From Bisporella sp. PMI_857 (Eukaryota > Ascomycota > Leotiomycetes > Helotiales > Helotiaceae), in contig JAJSPD010000213.1 of assembly GCA_021307315.1 (NCBI GenBank), positions 1 through 19,719 on the forward strand: a DNA stretch of 19,719 bases, written 5' to 3'. Shown piece by piece: positions 1 through 9,737 of this stretch. The notes under the pieces are model-generated. The model was not told the DNA's origin. It made no database searches and worked only from the letters and a program-made list of their open reading frames with translations. Each line of letters opens with the position of its first letter. Position 1 is the first letter of the stretch. Made by a program: the position numbers and the translations under genes.

Positions 1-1
1 A

Positions 2-76
2 AGCTTGTAGCGTTGTTAAGCCTGTAACGCTTTAAAACCTGTCACACTGTAGTGTCGTAATAAAGCTTGTAACACT
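2..76 (+). repeat. four degenerate copies of a 13-bp direct repeat
   Basis: Four related copies of AGCYTGTARCRYT start at 2, 19, 36 and 64 (for example AGCCTGTAACGCT and AGCTTGTAACACT). The spacing is irregular (17, 17 and 28 bp), so this is a cluster of short direct repeats and not a clean tandem array. Such clusters occur in subterminal parts of fungal DNA transposons, but no element end can be placed here. Confidence 0.55.
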
Positions 77-110
77 GTAGAATATTAACTATTTAAATTT
101 TTAATATACC

Positions 111-293
111 GCTGTTTTGTTGCCAAATATCTAATATACTATTTCAAAACAGTAGTATTTCAGAAATACTACGTGTAACTACTAATCTTTCTGAATACCA
201 TTATTTTGTTGGCAGGCATCTGACGTACCACTATTTCAAAATAGTGGTACGCCTAGAAAGCGTCCAAATTCAATAGTGGTATTTCAGAAATTT
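111..293. repeat. diverged direct repeat pair carrying two near-perfect palindromes
   Basis: Two related blocks (about 111-172 and 200-293) share TTTTGTTG, CTATTTCAAAA and GTATTTCAGAAAT motifs. The first contains a palindrome with 10-bp arms and a 1-base loop (152-172, GTAGTATTTC / GAAATACTAC). The second contains one with 13-bp arms and a 2-base loop (224-251, CGTACCACTATTT / AAATAGTGGTACG). The arms are related to each other, so these may be hairpin ends of a small non-autonomous transposon. No transposase or clear target duplication is visible. Confidence 0.6.
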
Positions 294-312
294 GCCGTTT
301 ATATTATAGTAT

Positions 313-560
313 TGTAACGACACAAGGGATCACGGGCTAGAATAAAGGCATATGGAAGTGCGTACAATAGGCTGAAAGTGATTGCCTTATAGGTCGACTG
401 TACTAAGGATACAAAAACATGAAGAGCAACTGTAGAGAGTAGGAGCAGGCCTTTATATAGGCGACTCCGACTCTCCTCCGTATCGGCTCTGAAACCCCTC
501 ATACCCTGAATGCCAACCCCTGATCCTGCGCCATGACCTTTCCATGCTTCGGTTGTTACA
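313..560 (-). mobile_element. solo LTR with perfect 5-bp target duplication
   Basis: The 248-bp block starts TGTAAC and ends GTTACA, the usual short inverted termini of an LTR. It is flanked by an identical AGTAT on both sides (308-312 and 561-565), which is a 5-bp target site duplication. Read on the minus strand it begins TGTAACAACC, has a TATATAAAGG box about 100 bp in (459-450) and then a CT-rich leader, so the element was oriented to the minus strand. No internal region, primer-binding site or second LTR adjoins it, which fits loss of the body by LTR-LTR recombination. The minus-strand open frame over 299-502 is a by-product of this LTR and not a gene. Confidence 0.85.
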
Positions 561-592
561 AGTATAAATAGTACCGAACAGTATATTTAGTT

Positions 593-678
593 TTTATATT
601 ATAAAGTTAAACGTCACCGAAAAGTAAGTTATACACAAACGAATGCACGAACTAACACTTTATATTATAAATTAAACG
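593..678 (+). repeat. direct repeat TTTATATTATAAA(G)TTAAACG, two copies
   Basis: TTTATATTATAAAGTTAAACG at 593-613 recurs as TTTATATTATAAATTAAACG at 659-678. The first eleven bases also occur at 299-309, on the other side of the solo LTR, so the motif predates that insertion. Function is unknown; it looks like part of an older interrupted repeat. Confidence 0.55.
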
Positions 679-700
679 CTAATTGTTTTTTGTTTATTTC

Positions 701-872
701 TGTCACGACACGCGCTGTGGATCTACAGATACAGAGGGCAACGGTGGTATCATACGAGAATCTATAGCTGAGGAAAGAAAAGGAGCTTGAGAAGAGCAAG
801 CTATATATACACGAAGGAGCCTTAGCGGCTCGGCAGTGCGTCACGTGCTCGACTAGAGTCGGTACCGTGACA
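701..872 (-). mobile_element. second LTR-like element, 172 bp, no target duplication
   Basis: The block begins TGTCACG and ends CGTGACA, a perfect 7-bp terminal inverted repeat with TG...CA ends. On the minus strand a TATATATAG box lies about 60 bp from the start and is followed by a CT-rich leader, as in a short Copia-type LTR. Its minus-strand end (GTGTCGTGACA) resembles the end of the LTR at 313-560 (GTGTCGTTACA), so the two may be related families. The flanking 5-mers (ATTTC and TCAGT) do not match, so the target duplication is lost or the ends have recombined. The minus-strand frame over 665-934 is not a convincing gene. Confidence 0.6.
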
Positions 873-956
873 TCAGTTTCCTCTCCGGAAAAAGCGAGCT
901 TTCGAGCTTTAAAAACAAAGTGCGTAGTTGCCAATGTTTTCTTTTTATATTTTAAT

Positions 957-1100
957 CAGTGTGACCAAAAAAAAAAATCAACAAATTGATTACAAATCAA
1001 ATATTCAAGGTTGATTAATTTGATTTTGATTCGACTAAAGGTTGATTTTGATTTTGATTAAAAATCTTGAATATTCAAACTATTCTGATTAGTCACGTGA
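957..1100 (+). mobile_element. hAT-like transposon end with subterminal GATTTTGATT repeats
   Basis: The block starts CAGTGTGACC, a typical hAT terminal form (CAGTG). About 110 bp rich in TTGATT and GATTTTGATT motifs follow, with GAATATTC palindromes and a GTCACGTGA site near 1093. Such subterminal repeats are common in fungal hAT elements. No partner end (GGTCACACTG) was found downstream and no transposase is recognisable, so this is a single end, or the rest lies beyond later insertions. Confidence 0.45.
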
Positions 1101-1144
1101 TTTTTTAATAATAAAAATAAAATAAAAGAAATCAAGGTTAACTA

Positions 1145-1352
1145 ACTAAATAACTAAATAACTAAATAACTAAATAACTAAATAACTAAATAACTAAATA
1201 ACTAAATAACTAAATAACTAAATAACTAAATAACTAAATAACTAAATAACTAAATAACTAAATAACTAAATAACTAAATAACTAAATAACTAAATAACTA
1301 AATAACTAAATAACTAAATAACTAAATAACTAAATAACTAAATAACTAAATA
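1145..1352 (+). repeat. perfect (ACTAAATA)26 minisatellite
   Basis: Twenty-six uninterrupted copies of the 8-mer ACTAAATA fill 208 bp with no mismatch; one shortened copy precedes them. The array is perfect while its surroundings are old and mutated, so it must be recently expanded or actively homogenised. It lacks the G-rich strand expected of a telomere repeat. Confidence 0.97.
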
Positions 1353-1597
1353 TTTAATTAAATAATAAACAAATTTTCTTCTTCGTTATTAAACTTTATA
1401 TTATTATTTGTTTCTTCGTTTATTATGCTCCAATTTTTTAATAATATAATTTTTTCAAACGTTTCTTTATTAAGTCGAATTTTTTGTTTATTAATAATTA
1501 AAGAACTTTAAGAAAAAAATCGTTCGGAAAAAGCGCTACATCGGGAAAAAAATATGTTGCCAGGGTTTTAACAATTAGCGAATTGTGTCATTGGCCC
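1353..1597. other. AT-rich gene-free stretch, not hypermutated
   Basis: There are no frames of note. TCT, TCC, GGA and CCA trinucleotides are all present (for example around 1376-1384, 1428-1434 and 1550-1563), so this sequence has escaped the mutation process that dominates from about 1.7 kb. Confidence 0.6.
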
Positions 1598-1600
1598 CAA

Positions 1601-1656
1601 CAGCGTGCCAACAATATACTAACAACATGCCAACAACATGCCAACAATACTAACTA
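1601..1656 (+). repeat. TGCCAACAA repeats and candidate left terminal inverted repeat
   Basis: AACATGCCAAC occurs twice in tandem (1624-1634 and 1635-1645), with a related GTGCCAACAATA upstream at 1605. The last copy, TGCCAACAATACTAACTA (1639-1656), matches 16 of 18 bases of the reverse complement of 19682-19699. Both mismatches are transitions. It lies just outside the start of the hypermutated block and is my best candidate for the left end of the large element. Confidence 0.5.
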
Positions 1657-1805
1657 GAATTTATAGTTTTTAGTTGGTGCTATTAGCGACTTTTTGGCTA
1701 GGCTATAATATAAAATATATTATTATATTTACAGATAGCTATTAAATGATCGCTAATTTTAAAGTTTAAGCAATTTAATAACAACAAAAAAAGTAGTTAA
1801 TACAA

Positions 1806-2772
1806 AAACGGTTTTGTATAAGCTGGTTTAAAAAACAGTTGTTTCGAGAACGGTTTTACACAAGCTAGTTTAAAAAGCGGTTATTGTAAAAGTAGTTTTG
1901 TATAAGCCGGTTTAAAAAACAGTTGTTGTAAAAACAGTTTTATATAAGCCAGTTTAAAAAGCAGTTGTTGTAAAAGCAGTTTTGCATAGACTAATTTAAA
2001 GAGCGATTGTTGTAAAAGCAGTTTTACACAAGCTAGTTTAAAAAGCGGTTATTACAAAAAAAGTTTTACACACAACTAGTTTAAAAAACAGTTGTTTCGA
2101 AAACAGTTTTATACAGGCTAGTTTAGAAAGCGGTTGTTTTAAAAACGGTTAAATATAGGCCGGTTTAAAAAGCAGTTATTGTAAAAACAGTTTTACACAA
2201 GCTAGTTTAAAAAGCGGTTATTTCGAAAACGGTTTTACACAAGTTAGTTTAAAAAGCAGTTGTTTTAAAAACGGTTAAGCATAACCGGTTTAAAAACGGT
2301 TGTTATAAAAGCAGTTTTACACAAACTGGTTTAAAAAGCAGTTGTTTCGAAAACGGTTTTATACAAACTAGTTTAAAAAGTAGTTGTTTTAAAAACGTTA
2401 AGTATAAGCCGGTTTAAAAAACGGTTGTTGTAAAAACAGTTTTGTATAAACTAGTTTAAAAACGGTTGTTGTAAAAACAGTTTTGTATAAGCCGGTTTAA
2501 AAAGCAGTTGTTGTAAAAACGTTTTGGTAAACTAGTTTAAAAAGCGTTGTTGTAAAAGCAGTTTTGTATAAAATAGTTTAAAAAGCAGTTGTCGTAAAAA
2601 CAGTTTTGTATAAGCTGGTTTAAAAAGCGTTGTTGTAAAAGCAGTTTTGCATAAGCCGGTTTAAAAACGATTGTTTTGAAAACGGTTTTACACAAACTAG
2701 TTTAAAAAGCGTTATTGCGAAAACGGTTTTACACAAGCTAGTTTAAAAAGCCGTTATTACAAAAACGGTTTA
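1806..2772 (+). repeat. tandem array 1, about 23 copies of a 42-bp unit
   Basis: The unit is about 42 bp and diverged between copies, with a core such as TAAGCCGGTTTAAAAAGCAG followed by TTGTTGTAAAAACAGTTTT. Each unit holds two to three CGGTT or CAGTT (AACNG-type) sites, so the array packs dozens of similar sites. Variation is mostly transitions and single-base indels. CACTA/Spm elements carry subterminal repeats bound by an element-encoded protein; that comparison is an inference. The same unit recurs in array 2 and, inverted and shorter, in the array at 16075-16503. Confidence 0.93.
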
Positions 2773-3904
2773 GCAAAAAAAGTAAAACAACTAGTTAAAA
2801 AACTTTTTTTATTAGTGTTTAATTATAATTTATATATTAGTTTTACGCGTTATCGGCAAATAAGTTTTTTATGTTTTTCGAATTATTGTTTAAATTGATT
2901 TTTTGTTGACTTTCCGTATAGCTGCTTTTTTTATGTTTGTACGCAGTTTATTAACTGTTATAATTCTATTTTTTACATTATTAGTTTAAGCTAATAGCAA
3001 AAAAAAGTGCACTACTTCGTTTTTGTTACTTTGCTGCTAATATCGAAAAAATTTTAAGCTATAGTTTTTGCTTTAAAGTTAAGTTTTAAAAAAATAATAA
3101 CAATCGCTTCGGTTAGCGTTAGTTTTACGAAAAAAACAAAACTCGTTGCTATAAGTAACGAAAAGTTTTTTGTTTTGCAATAAACGTAAAAAAATAAAAA
3201 TCAGTATAAAATTTTTTTAGCTCGTTTTGATTTTGCTTTGTGTTATTGTTTTGTTAACGAAAACAATATTTTTTTTAAAATATTTCGTGTAAACCGAAAG
3301 TACTGTTGTAAACTTATTAGATTTTTGCTTTTTTAAAAATAAAATAAAAAGTAAGTAGTATATACTAAATACATTATATAAGTTCGACATAAAAGTAAAA
3401 GCAAAATATTAAACAGCGAGCTTTTTTTTTTATTAATAGTTTTTTGAAACTAGTTAAAAAAAAATTTAATTTCTACTAATTTTTTTAACGATTAAACAAT
3501 ATAATTAAGTTATTATAATACGAATCGTAATTTAGTTGCGTAAATTTTTATTTTGTAACGTTTTTGCATGTAAAAATGTTGTATTTACTCGTTTTCGTTA
3601 ACTTTAACGATGTACTATTATAATATACAATATTTTAAAAAATAAAAAAAATACGCATAGTCGTAATTTGTAGTAAAAACTAACATTTGATTTGCTAAAA
3701 AAAACGTAATTACGATAAGTTTTATACTTTTAAAATATTTACAACGCGCAACTTTTTTTGCTTTTTTAAACAGTTAGTTTTAATTTTGTGTATTTTGTTC
3801 GAATTTGCAGTTTAACTTTAAAATAAATATAACTATTTTTTTGTAAACGTTTTTAAAAACTTTAACAAAAAAAAACTTAAAAAAATCGAAAATTGTATAA
3901 ACCG
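2773..3904. other. hypermutated AT-rich spacer between array 1 and the duplicated segment
   Basis: Very AT-rich, with C confined to AC, GC and TCG contexts except for some less mutated patches near 2880-2920. I find no sustained frame that I trust and no similarity to the matching spacer at 8773-9737, although both separate an array from a copy of the same segment by about 1 kb. Confidence 0.5.
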
Positions 3905-6115
3905 AAAAAAAAGCTTTTTAACTAATAAAGTAAACTTTAATATAACGCTGTTAATATAACTCGAGTTTAATTTAAAGTTGTTTTAACAATACTTAGCTTA
4001 TTTTACGCTTAAGTTTTTCAGTTTGTTGCTTATTTAATTTTTAATATATTATTATGCTTTTATATAGTTGTTTTTATTAAAAACACTAAATTTCAAAATT
4101 TAATAAACTATTCGTTAACAGTATGCTTAAAAGCAGTAAAAGTGCAATTTAACGTTTTAATTATTTTTAAACTGTTGCGTTTAGCACGTTTTAATAACAG
4201 TATTTGTTAAACTTTTTCGAAAATGCGTTTGTTTTTAAAAAAAAAAATATAATATATTTAGTACAATTCGGACTTTTTACTAATCGGCTTCGGTTTATTG
4301 TATATATTTTTTCGCGTTTATTTGTAGCAATTATATTTTCGAGTTAAAAAGTTTACGTTTGTATTTTTAGTTCGTAAACTTGTCGATAAATTGCTTAATA
4401 ATAAATTTCGCAGTACTAAATACTATAATTAGCTTATTTTCGAGTCGTAAAAAAAACACCGATACTATAAAGTCGCTATTTTCGTTTATATACTCGTTTT
4501 TTTTACTGCGAAGCAATTTTTACTTTTTAGCAAAAATTTGACTTTTTTAGCTAGTACTAGTATAGTAAGCAATTGCGAAACGAATAAAAGTTTTATTTAA
4601 AGCGTAAAATAACATTAAAAGTTTTAAACTTTTATATATTTAACAGTTCGAATATATTAATATTACTGTGTTTTCGAGTCGTTTTTTTACGAAAAATAAT
4701 AACTATTAAACTAACAAAAACAGTCGAATTTATATTTTAGTATATTGCGTCGTTACTAAAATATTTGTTTTTGTTTTGTATTATTTTGCATCGAAATAAT
4801 ATTTTAAAAAAGCGCGAATAGCACGTGTATAGTATTAATCGTATACTAAACGTAATAAAAAGCAAAAGTTTGCGTCGTTTTGCCGATGCTTATTGTATAT
4901 ACAATAAACAACGACAGTTGTATTTTATATATAATTTAAAGCGACTAAAATACTGTATAAACTTTATAAAAAAAGTTTGCAATTAAATCGTTTAATATAA
5001 CTATATATTCGAACTGCACTTTGTTAATTTAATAGTAAAAAAACGAGCAAATTTTTTTTTTATTGTTGCTCGCTAAAATGCATATATATTTCGGTATTTA
5101 TTTAGCTTGAACTTTATAATAAAGTGTTAATTAATCATTTGCGAATTAAAAATATATTTACGAGCTTTGTTTAAGTTTCGCAATTGCTTTAAATACTGCT
5201 TTATTGCTAACTGAAATTTTTTTTATTTTCGAACTTATTTTGCAATAATACTAAATTGTTGTTATTTGCTACTGTTTTCGTAAATTAACTAAATTAAATA
5301 CTGTGCTTTAGTTTTTTAGTTCGAAAAGTTTTTTGTTTAAATAAAAAACTTAACTTTTAAAATGCAAGTTCGAAATTAAGTTAAATATTCGGTAAAAGTA
5401 AAAGCGCTGCTATTAAAAATTTAGCTGCAAATAATATTTCGCAAGTACGCCGACTGTATTAAAATAGTGCTTTTTTAAAATCGAGTTTTAGAAATAAAAT
5501 TTAAAATTATTAATTTTTTTGCTCGGTTCGAAACGTTATATATTACAAATACAGTATTATAAAAAGTCAGCTTTAAGTATATTTTAAATACTTTCGTTTT
5601 ACTTTTGTTATCGAATTGCTGCTATTTACTTTAGTTCGTATACAGCAAAATTTAGTTTAAATTTAGTCGTTTTTGTATAAAAGTGCAAAACTTTTTTTAA
5701 AAAAATAGTACGTTGCACTTTCCGAAACGCGATTAAACGGTTTGTATTTAATAACAATAATATCGCCGAAATATTAACGTATATAGTAAAAAAATTGTTA
5801 AACTAGTAGCGAAATTAGTACGTAATTTTAAATAAACAAAAAGTCGTAAAAAAGTTTTAAAAGCTTAGTTAAACAAATTAGCTGTATAAATACAAAAAAA
5901 AGATATTCGATACTGCAGTATTGTTTGCAAGTATATTAGTTAGTAGTTAACAAAAAATCGAAGCTAAATAATAATGTAAAGTAGCAAATATACTGTTAGT
6001 ACTGCTAAAAGTTAAAAACGAAAATATTGTAGCTATACAAGTTTAATTCGACAAATTAACAAGTAAAATTATTATATACAAATGCAAAAGTTAAGTATAC
6101 AAAAAAATTCGAACT
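3905..6115 (+). repeat. duplicated segment, copy 1
   Basis: This direct repeat is matched by 9738-11515. Long blocks are nearly identical, for example 4693-4740 against about 10179-10227, which share ACTATTAAACTAACAAAAAC and the bases around it. Differences are mainly transitions and one-base indels. Copy 1 has about 344 bp (near 4250-4593) that copy 2 lacks. It starts at a shared AAAGCTTTTTAACTA motif and fades out near 6115. It contains the first half of the giant reading frame annotated separately. Confidence 0.85.
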
Positions 6116-8050
6116 TAGTAATTGTTAATATTAGCACGTAGTAAAAATTTCGTGTAGTTTTAATAAAGCGCGCCGATTACAATAAAGCAAAAACGTTTAC
6201 AAAGCTAGTTTTAAACTAACTTCGCTTTAACTTTTTTTAACTATTTTACGCTTAACATTTACAATATTATTACACTGCTTTTTTTTTAAGTTTAAGTATA
6301 CTAGTTACTACATTTACGCGTAAGCGAATAGCAGTATTGCTGCTTAAATTAATCGATTAAAAAAACTAAACAAAGTCGATTTTAAATAATTGTACAACTT
6401 TAAACAAGTAATTTTATTATAACAAAATTATAATATTTAAGTATAATATTGCAAACTGCAAACAAACTAATATAATATTAGCCGAATTAAAAATTTAGCC
6501 GACAAAGTTTACCGGTTAGCACAAAAACGATATTAACGCTAATAAAAACTAGTTTAACAACGACGCGAATAACAATTTTAACATTAAAAAAATGCAACGC
6601 AATAAGCTAGCAAATTAAAAAACTTAAACAATATATTGCAACAGTTTTCGGTCGAAATAAAACTAAGTTTACGCTAAAAACAAAGCAACTTGCAATAAAG
6701 TTTTAAGTATTGCAACTGTTTTTTCGAAACACGTTACTATTTAGCAAAAGCAAACTATTAAAAATAAAGTTGCAAAACTAATACTAAAAAAAACTACAGT
6801 TAAATAAAAAGTCGAAACGACAAACTAAATTAAAAAAGCTGCAGTAACTTTAGTTTTTCGTTTAGTAGTATTGTAAAAAAAAGCAAACAACAAAACCGAA
6901 AAGCGAAAACGCTTATTAAAAAAGTTTTTTAAATTACTAAGTCGTACAGTTGCTTTTTTTTTACGATTTTCGAATAAAAATTCGACGAAGTTTGCTTTTA
7001 AACCGATCGTAAATCCGGCTTTTGCTACAAGTTTTTTGCAAAAGTACAAAAAATTTCAAGCGATATTAAAAAAGTAGTAAATTAGCCGAACAAAAAAAAT
7101 TGCACTATAAAAGCTTAAAAAATGTTTTTTCGGATATTATATTATATTAATATTATAGTTTCGCTCGGCGATAATATAAATGTAAAAATGCAGCTTTTCG
7201 ATATATTTTAGTCGGAATTGCAGCTATTATAAATACGAAAACAGCATTTTAAGCATAAAAACATTCGAAACAACATTTAAATTAAGCGAAATTTGTAAAA
7301 TAATACAAAATATAAACAAAGTATACATTGCAATAAGCTAAACTAGTATACGTTGTACGAAAAAAAAGTTACAATTTGCGAAAGTAAAAATTTGCAATAA
7401 AAACACGTTTCGATAAACAGTAAAAGTTTTATACTAGTATATAAAAAAAAAATTTAAAAAAACTTTTAACAATATTGTTAAAAACGAAGTATAAATATTA
7501 AAAATATAAAAATTGTAAATTAGTAGTATATAAACGCTTTAAGCGCAAAAACAAATAAATTTACTATTACGTATAAATAAAACAATACAACAAAGCTTAA
7601 ATTTTTATTAAACTGTATTTAAAAATATTAAGTTAACGTTATCGAAACTATTTTTTTGTATACGAAACTGTTTACTAAAAAACCGTTTTGCAATAATGTC
7701 GATTCGAAAAAAACAGCAGTTTTTGCAGTAGTTACTATAACAAGTTTTTACGAATTTGTTTTAGCTTTTTTTAGTAAAGCTTTTTAATTTATTAGCTTCG
7801 ATTTTATTATTAAATATAACTCGAGAATTGTAATTGTACCGCTTTTTATTATTACTAGCAAAAGTTTTATATATTAGCAACGTAGCTTTCGAAAATGTAT
7901 TTCGAAAATGTCGGTGTCGATTTTTTAAATTCGATATTGTAGCTTAAAAATCGGTTTTCGAAATAAAAGTTTAAAATGCTTTTATTAAAAGCACTTTTTA
8001 AAGCACCGAAAACACAAGTACTAGTAAATATACAACAAAACTAACATTAA
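3960..8050 (+). pseudogene. giant hypermutated reading-frame relic, unknown family
   Basis: One + strand frame (codons starting at 4621, 5761, 6592 and 7621, all in phase) reads for about 1,360 codons without a frameshift. Its breaks are almost all TAA or TAG, which the local mutation rule would make from Gln and Trp codons. Stops are sparse in places: two in 120 codons over 4621-4980 and three in 120 codons over 7561-7920. Regions in order: an ordered Leu/Phe/Tyr-rich part; a probable coiled coil near 5780-5930 (IVKLVAKLV, KKVLKA); an acidic Asn/Asp linker near 6540-6590 (NNDANNNFNI); and a long tail near 6850-8050 whose Leu, Phe and Lys are best explained as former Pro, Ser and Glu, suggesting a disordered C terminus. 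Copy 2 of the segment keeps the same frame around KQRQLYF and YNLKRLK despite compensating indels. I recognise no family. It could be an accessory protein of the element. The coding strand is likely, not certain. Confidence 0.5.
4250..4593 (+). other. 344-bp segment present only in copy 1 of the duplication
   Basis: Similarity between the two copies is continuous up to an A-rich run at about 4240-4250 and resumes at ATTTAAAGCG (4594). In copy 2 the flanks join directly near 10,080. Because the giant frame reads through this stretch, a deletion in copy 2 is the simpler explanation than an insertion in copy 1. Confidence 0.6.
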
Positions 8051-8208
8051 AAAATGCTTTAAATAGTCGGCAGTTTTATTACTTTTAAAAACTTTAGTAA
8101 ACTTGTATTTTTGTTAGTTTTTTCGACGCTTTTAAATTTTTCGTTTAAAAAAATTAATGCAAGTATTTTTAAAAGCCGGTATAAAAGTTGAAAGTTTCGA
8201 CAAAAAAG
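8051..8208. other. short spacer between the giant relic and array 2
   Basis: AT-rich and hypermutated, with no feature of its own. The giant frame probably ends here; its last readable part lies near 8040. Confidence 0.4.
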
Positions 8209-8772
8209 TAACTGTTGTAATAACGATTGTTGTAAAAACGTTGTTGTAAAAACGGTTGTTGTAAAAGCAGTTGTTGTAAAAGCGCTGTTGTAAAAGCAGC
8301 TGTTGCAAAACGGTTTTACAAGCTAGTTTAAAAACAGTTGTTTCGAAAACGGTTTTATACAAGCTAGTTTAAAAAGCAGTTGTTTTAAAAACGGTTAAAT
8401 ATAAGCTAGTTTAAAAACATTGTTGTAAAAGCAGTTTTACATAAACTAGTTTAAAAAGCAGTTGTTGTAAAAGCAGTTTTATACAAGTAGTTTAAAAAGC
8501 AGTTATTACGAAAACGGTTTTATACAGGCTAGTTTAAAAAGCGTTATTTCGAAAACGGTTTTATACAAGCTAGTTTAAAAAGCAGTTGTTTCGAAAACGG
8601 TTTTACATAAACTAGTTTAAAAAACGATTGTTTTAAAAACAGTTAAATATAAGCCGGTTTAAAAAACGTTGTTGTAAAAACAGTTTTGTATAAGCTAGTT
8701 TAAAAAGCGGTTGTTGTAAAAGCAGTTTTACACAACTAGTTTAAAAAGCGGTTTAAAAAGCAGTTTAAAAAC
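8209..8772 (+). repeat. tandem array 2, same 42-bp family as array 1
   Basis: From about 8307 the 42-bp unit of array 1 returns in the same orientation for roughly 11 copies. The first 100 bp (8209-8306) instead consist of short 15-16-bp units of the form GTTGTTGTAAAAACG, a sub-part of the long unit. This suggests that the 42-bp unit was built from a shorter one, or that the array edge has shrunk. The array ends in shortened AAAAAGCGGTTT units. Confidence 0.93.
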
Positions 8773-9737
8773 TAAAAATTTTAAATTAAAATAGTTGTTA
8801 ATAGCTAGTTTTGTAAAATAATAGTTAAAATAAACTAGTATAAAAAGCTACATTTTTTATAGTTCGTTATAGTATACGAAATGTAAATTGCAGTAATTAT
8901 GTTTTAGAATACTTGTACAATGATAATAAAAACTTAATTAGTAAATTAAAAAAAAAGCATTAAGCAAAATAAATTACTTTTTTTGCTAACAACTTTTTTA
9001 ATTTCGTCGGAAATATTTGTACTTTACTAATTATTATATACAGCTTAAACGTGTTTGTAAACTTTATTTTTTTTTGTATATTACTCGTGTTTTGCTTTAG
9101 TTTTATAAAGTATTTTTTAATACTTAAATACTTTCGAAATACTTTTTTACACTAGCTGCTTAAAGCTATTTTTCGACTTGTGTTTTTTTGCTTTTTTTGT
9201 GCTAAATTGTGTTTTACCGAGTACTTTGTTTAAGTTTAAAAGTATTTTAAGTTAAATTGTTCGTGTATTTAAATAAGCTTTTAACTTTGTTTTTTGTACT
9301 TAGTACTATTTTTATATATATTTCTAGTAGTAATATATACTGTTTGTTTTATATACTTTTTACGTATACTAAGCTTGTAAGCTTTTATAAATAATCGAGT
9401 CGCTGTAAACAAAAATGCGCGTTTTTTTTTCGATAGTTTTCGTGTTAACTTTTTAACTAGCTATTTTGTTGTTTTAAACTCGTAAAATAATCGATTTTAA
9501 AACTGTCGTTAGCAAGTCGATAATAGTAAAGCAACTTATAAACTGTTTCGTAGTATTTAGCTGTATATAGTTGTATTCGCAAAAGTTCGACCGGTAAAAA
9601 CGAATATACGTTAAATATAAAATACGAGATTTTTGTTGTATCGATCGTAGCTTTTTTTAGCTTTGTAACGCGTATAAACACGTTGCAAGTTTTTAACTAG
9701 CACTGTGTAAAAGTAAAAATCGTCGCTAATGCAGTTA
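8773..9737 (-). pseudogene. possible minus-strand coding relic, unknown
   Basis: A single minus-strand frame, in phase with an uninterrupted stretch of 74 codons at 9457-9681, can be followed from about 9740 down to about 8950. It has roughly nine stops in about 262 codons, fewer than expected by chance in DNA this AT-rich. The residues read as an ordinary mixed protein (for example YSFLPVELLRIQLYTAKYYE). A + strand reading of 9121-9240 is also passable, so the strand is not settled. No family is recognised. It has no counterpart in the matching spacer at 2773-3904. Confidence 0.33.

Noticed and set aside
299..934. Two minus-strand open frames (67 and 89 codons) at 299-502 and 665-934
   Set aside because: They coincide with LTR promoter and leader sequence and have no protein-like features of their own.
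1145..1352. Telomeric or interstitial telomere repeat
   Set aside because: The unit ACTAAATA has no G-rich strand and does not resemble TTAGGG-type repeats.
1806..2772. CRISPR array
   Set aside because: Units are contiguous, diverged tandem repeats without unique spacers, in a eukaryotic context.
4860..4960. Tyrosine recombinase of Captain/DUF3435 type, suggested by SLRRFADA
   Set aside because: The following R..H and catalytic Tyr pattern is missing, and nothing else in the frame fits a Starship captain.
3905..5530. Minus-strand gene in the duplicated segment (one frame is fairly readable, with an IGKTTQT string)
   Set aside because: The + strand frame keeps phase for more than 4 kb and has fewer stops; the minus reading is probably its mirror image.
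8132..8362. Minus-strand open frame of 76 codons with repeated FYNN units
   Set aside because: It is the translation of the tandem array at 8209-8772 and its edge.
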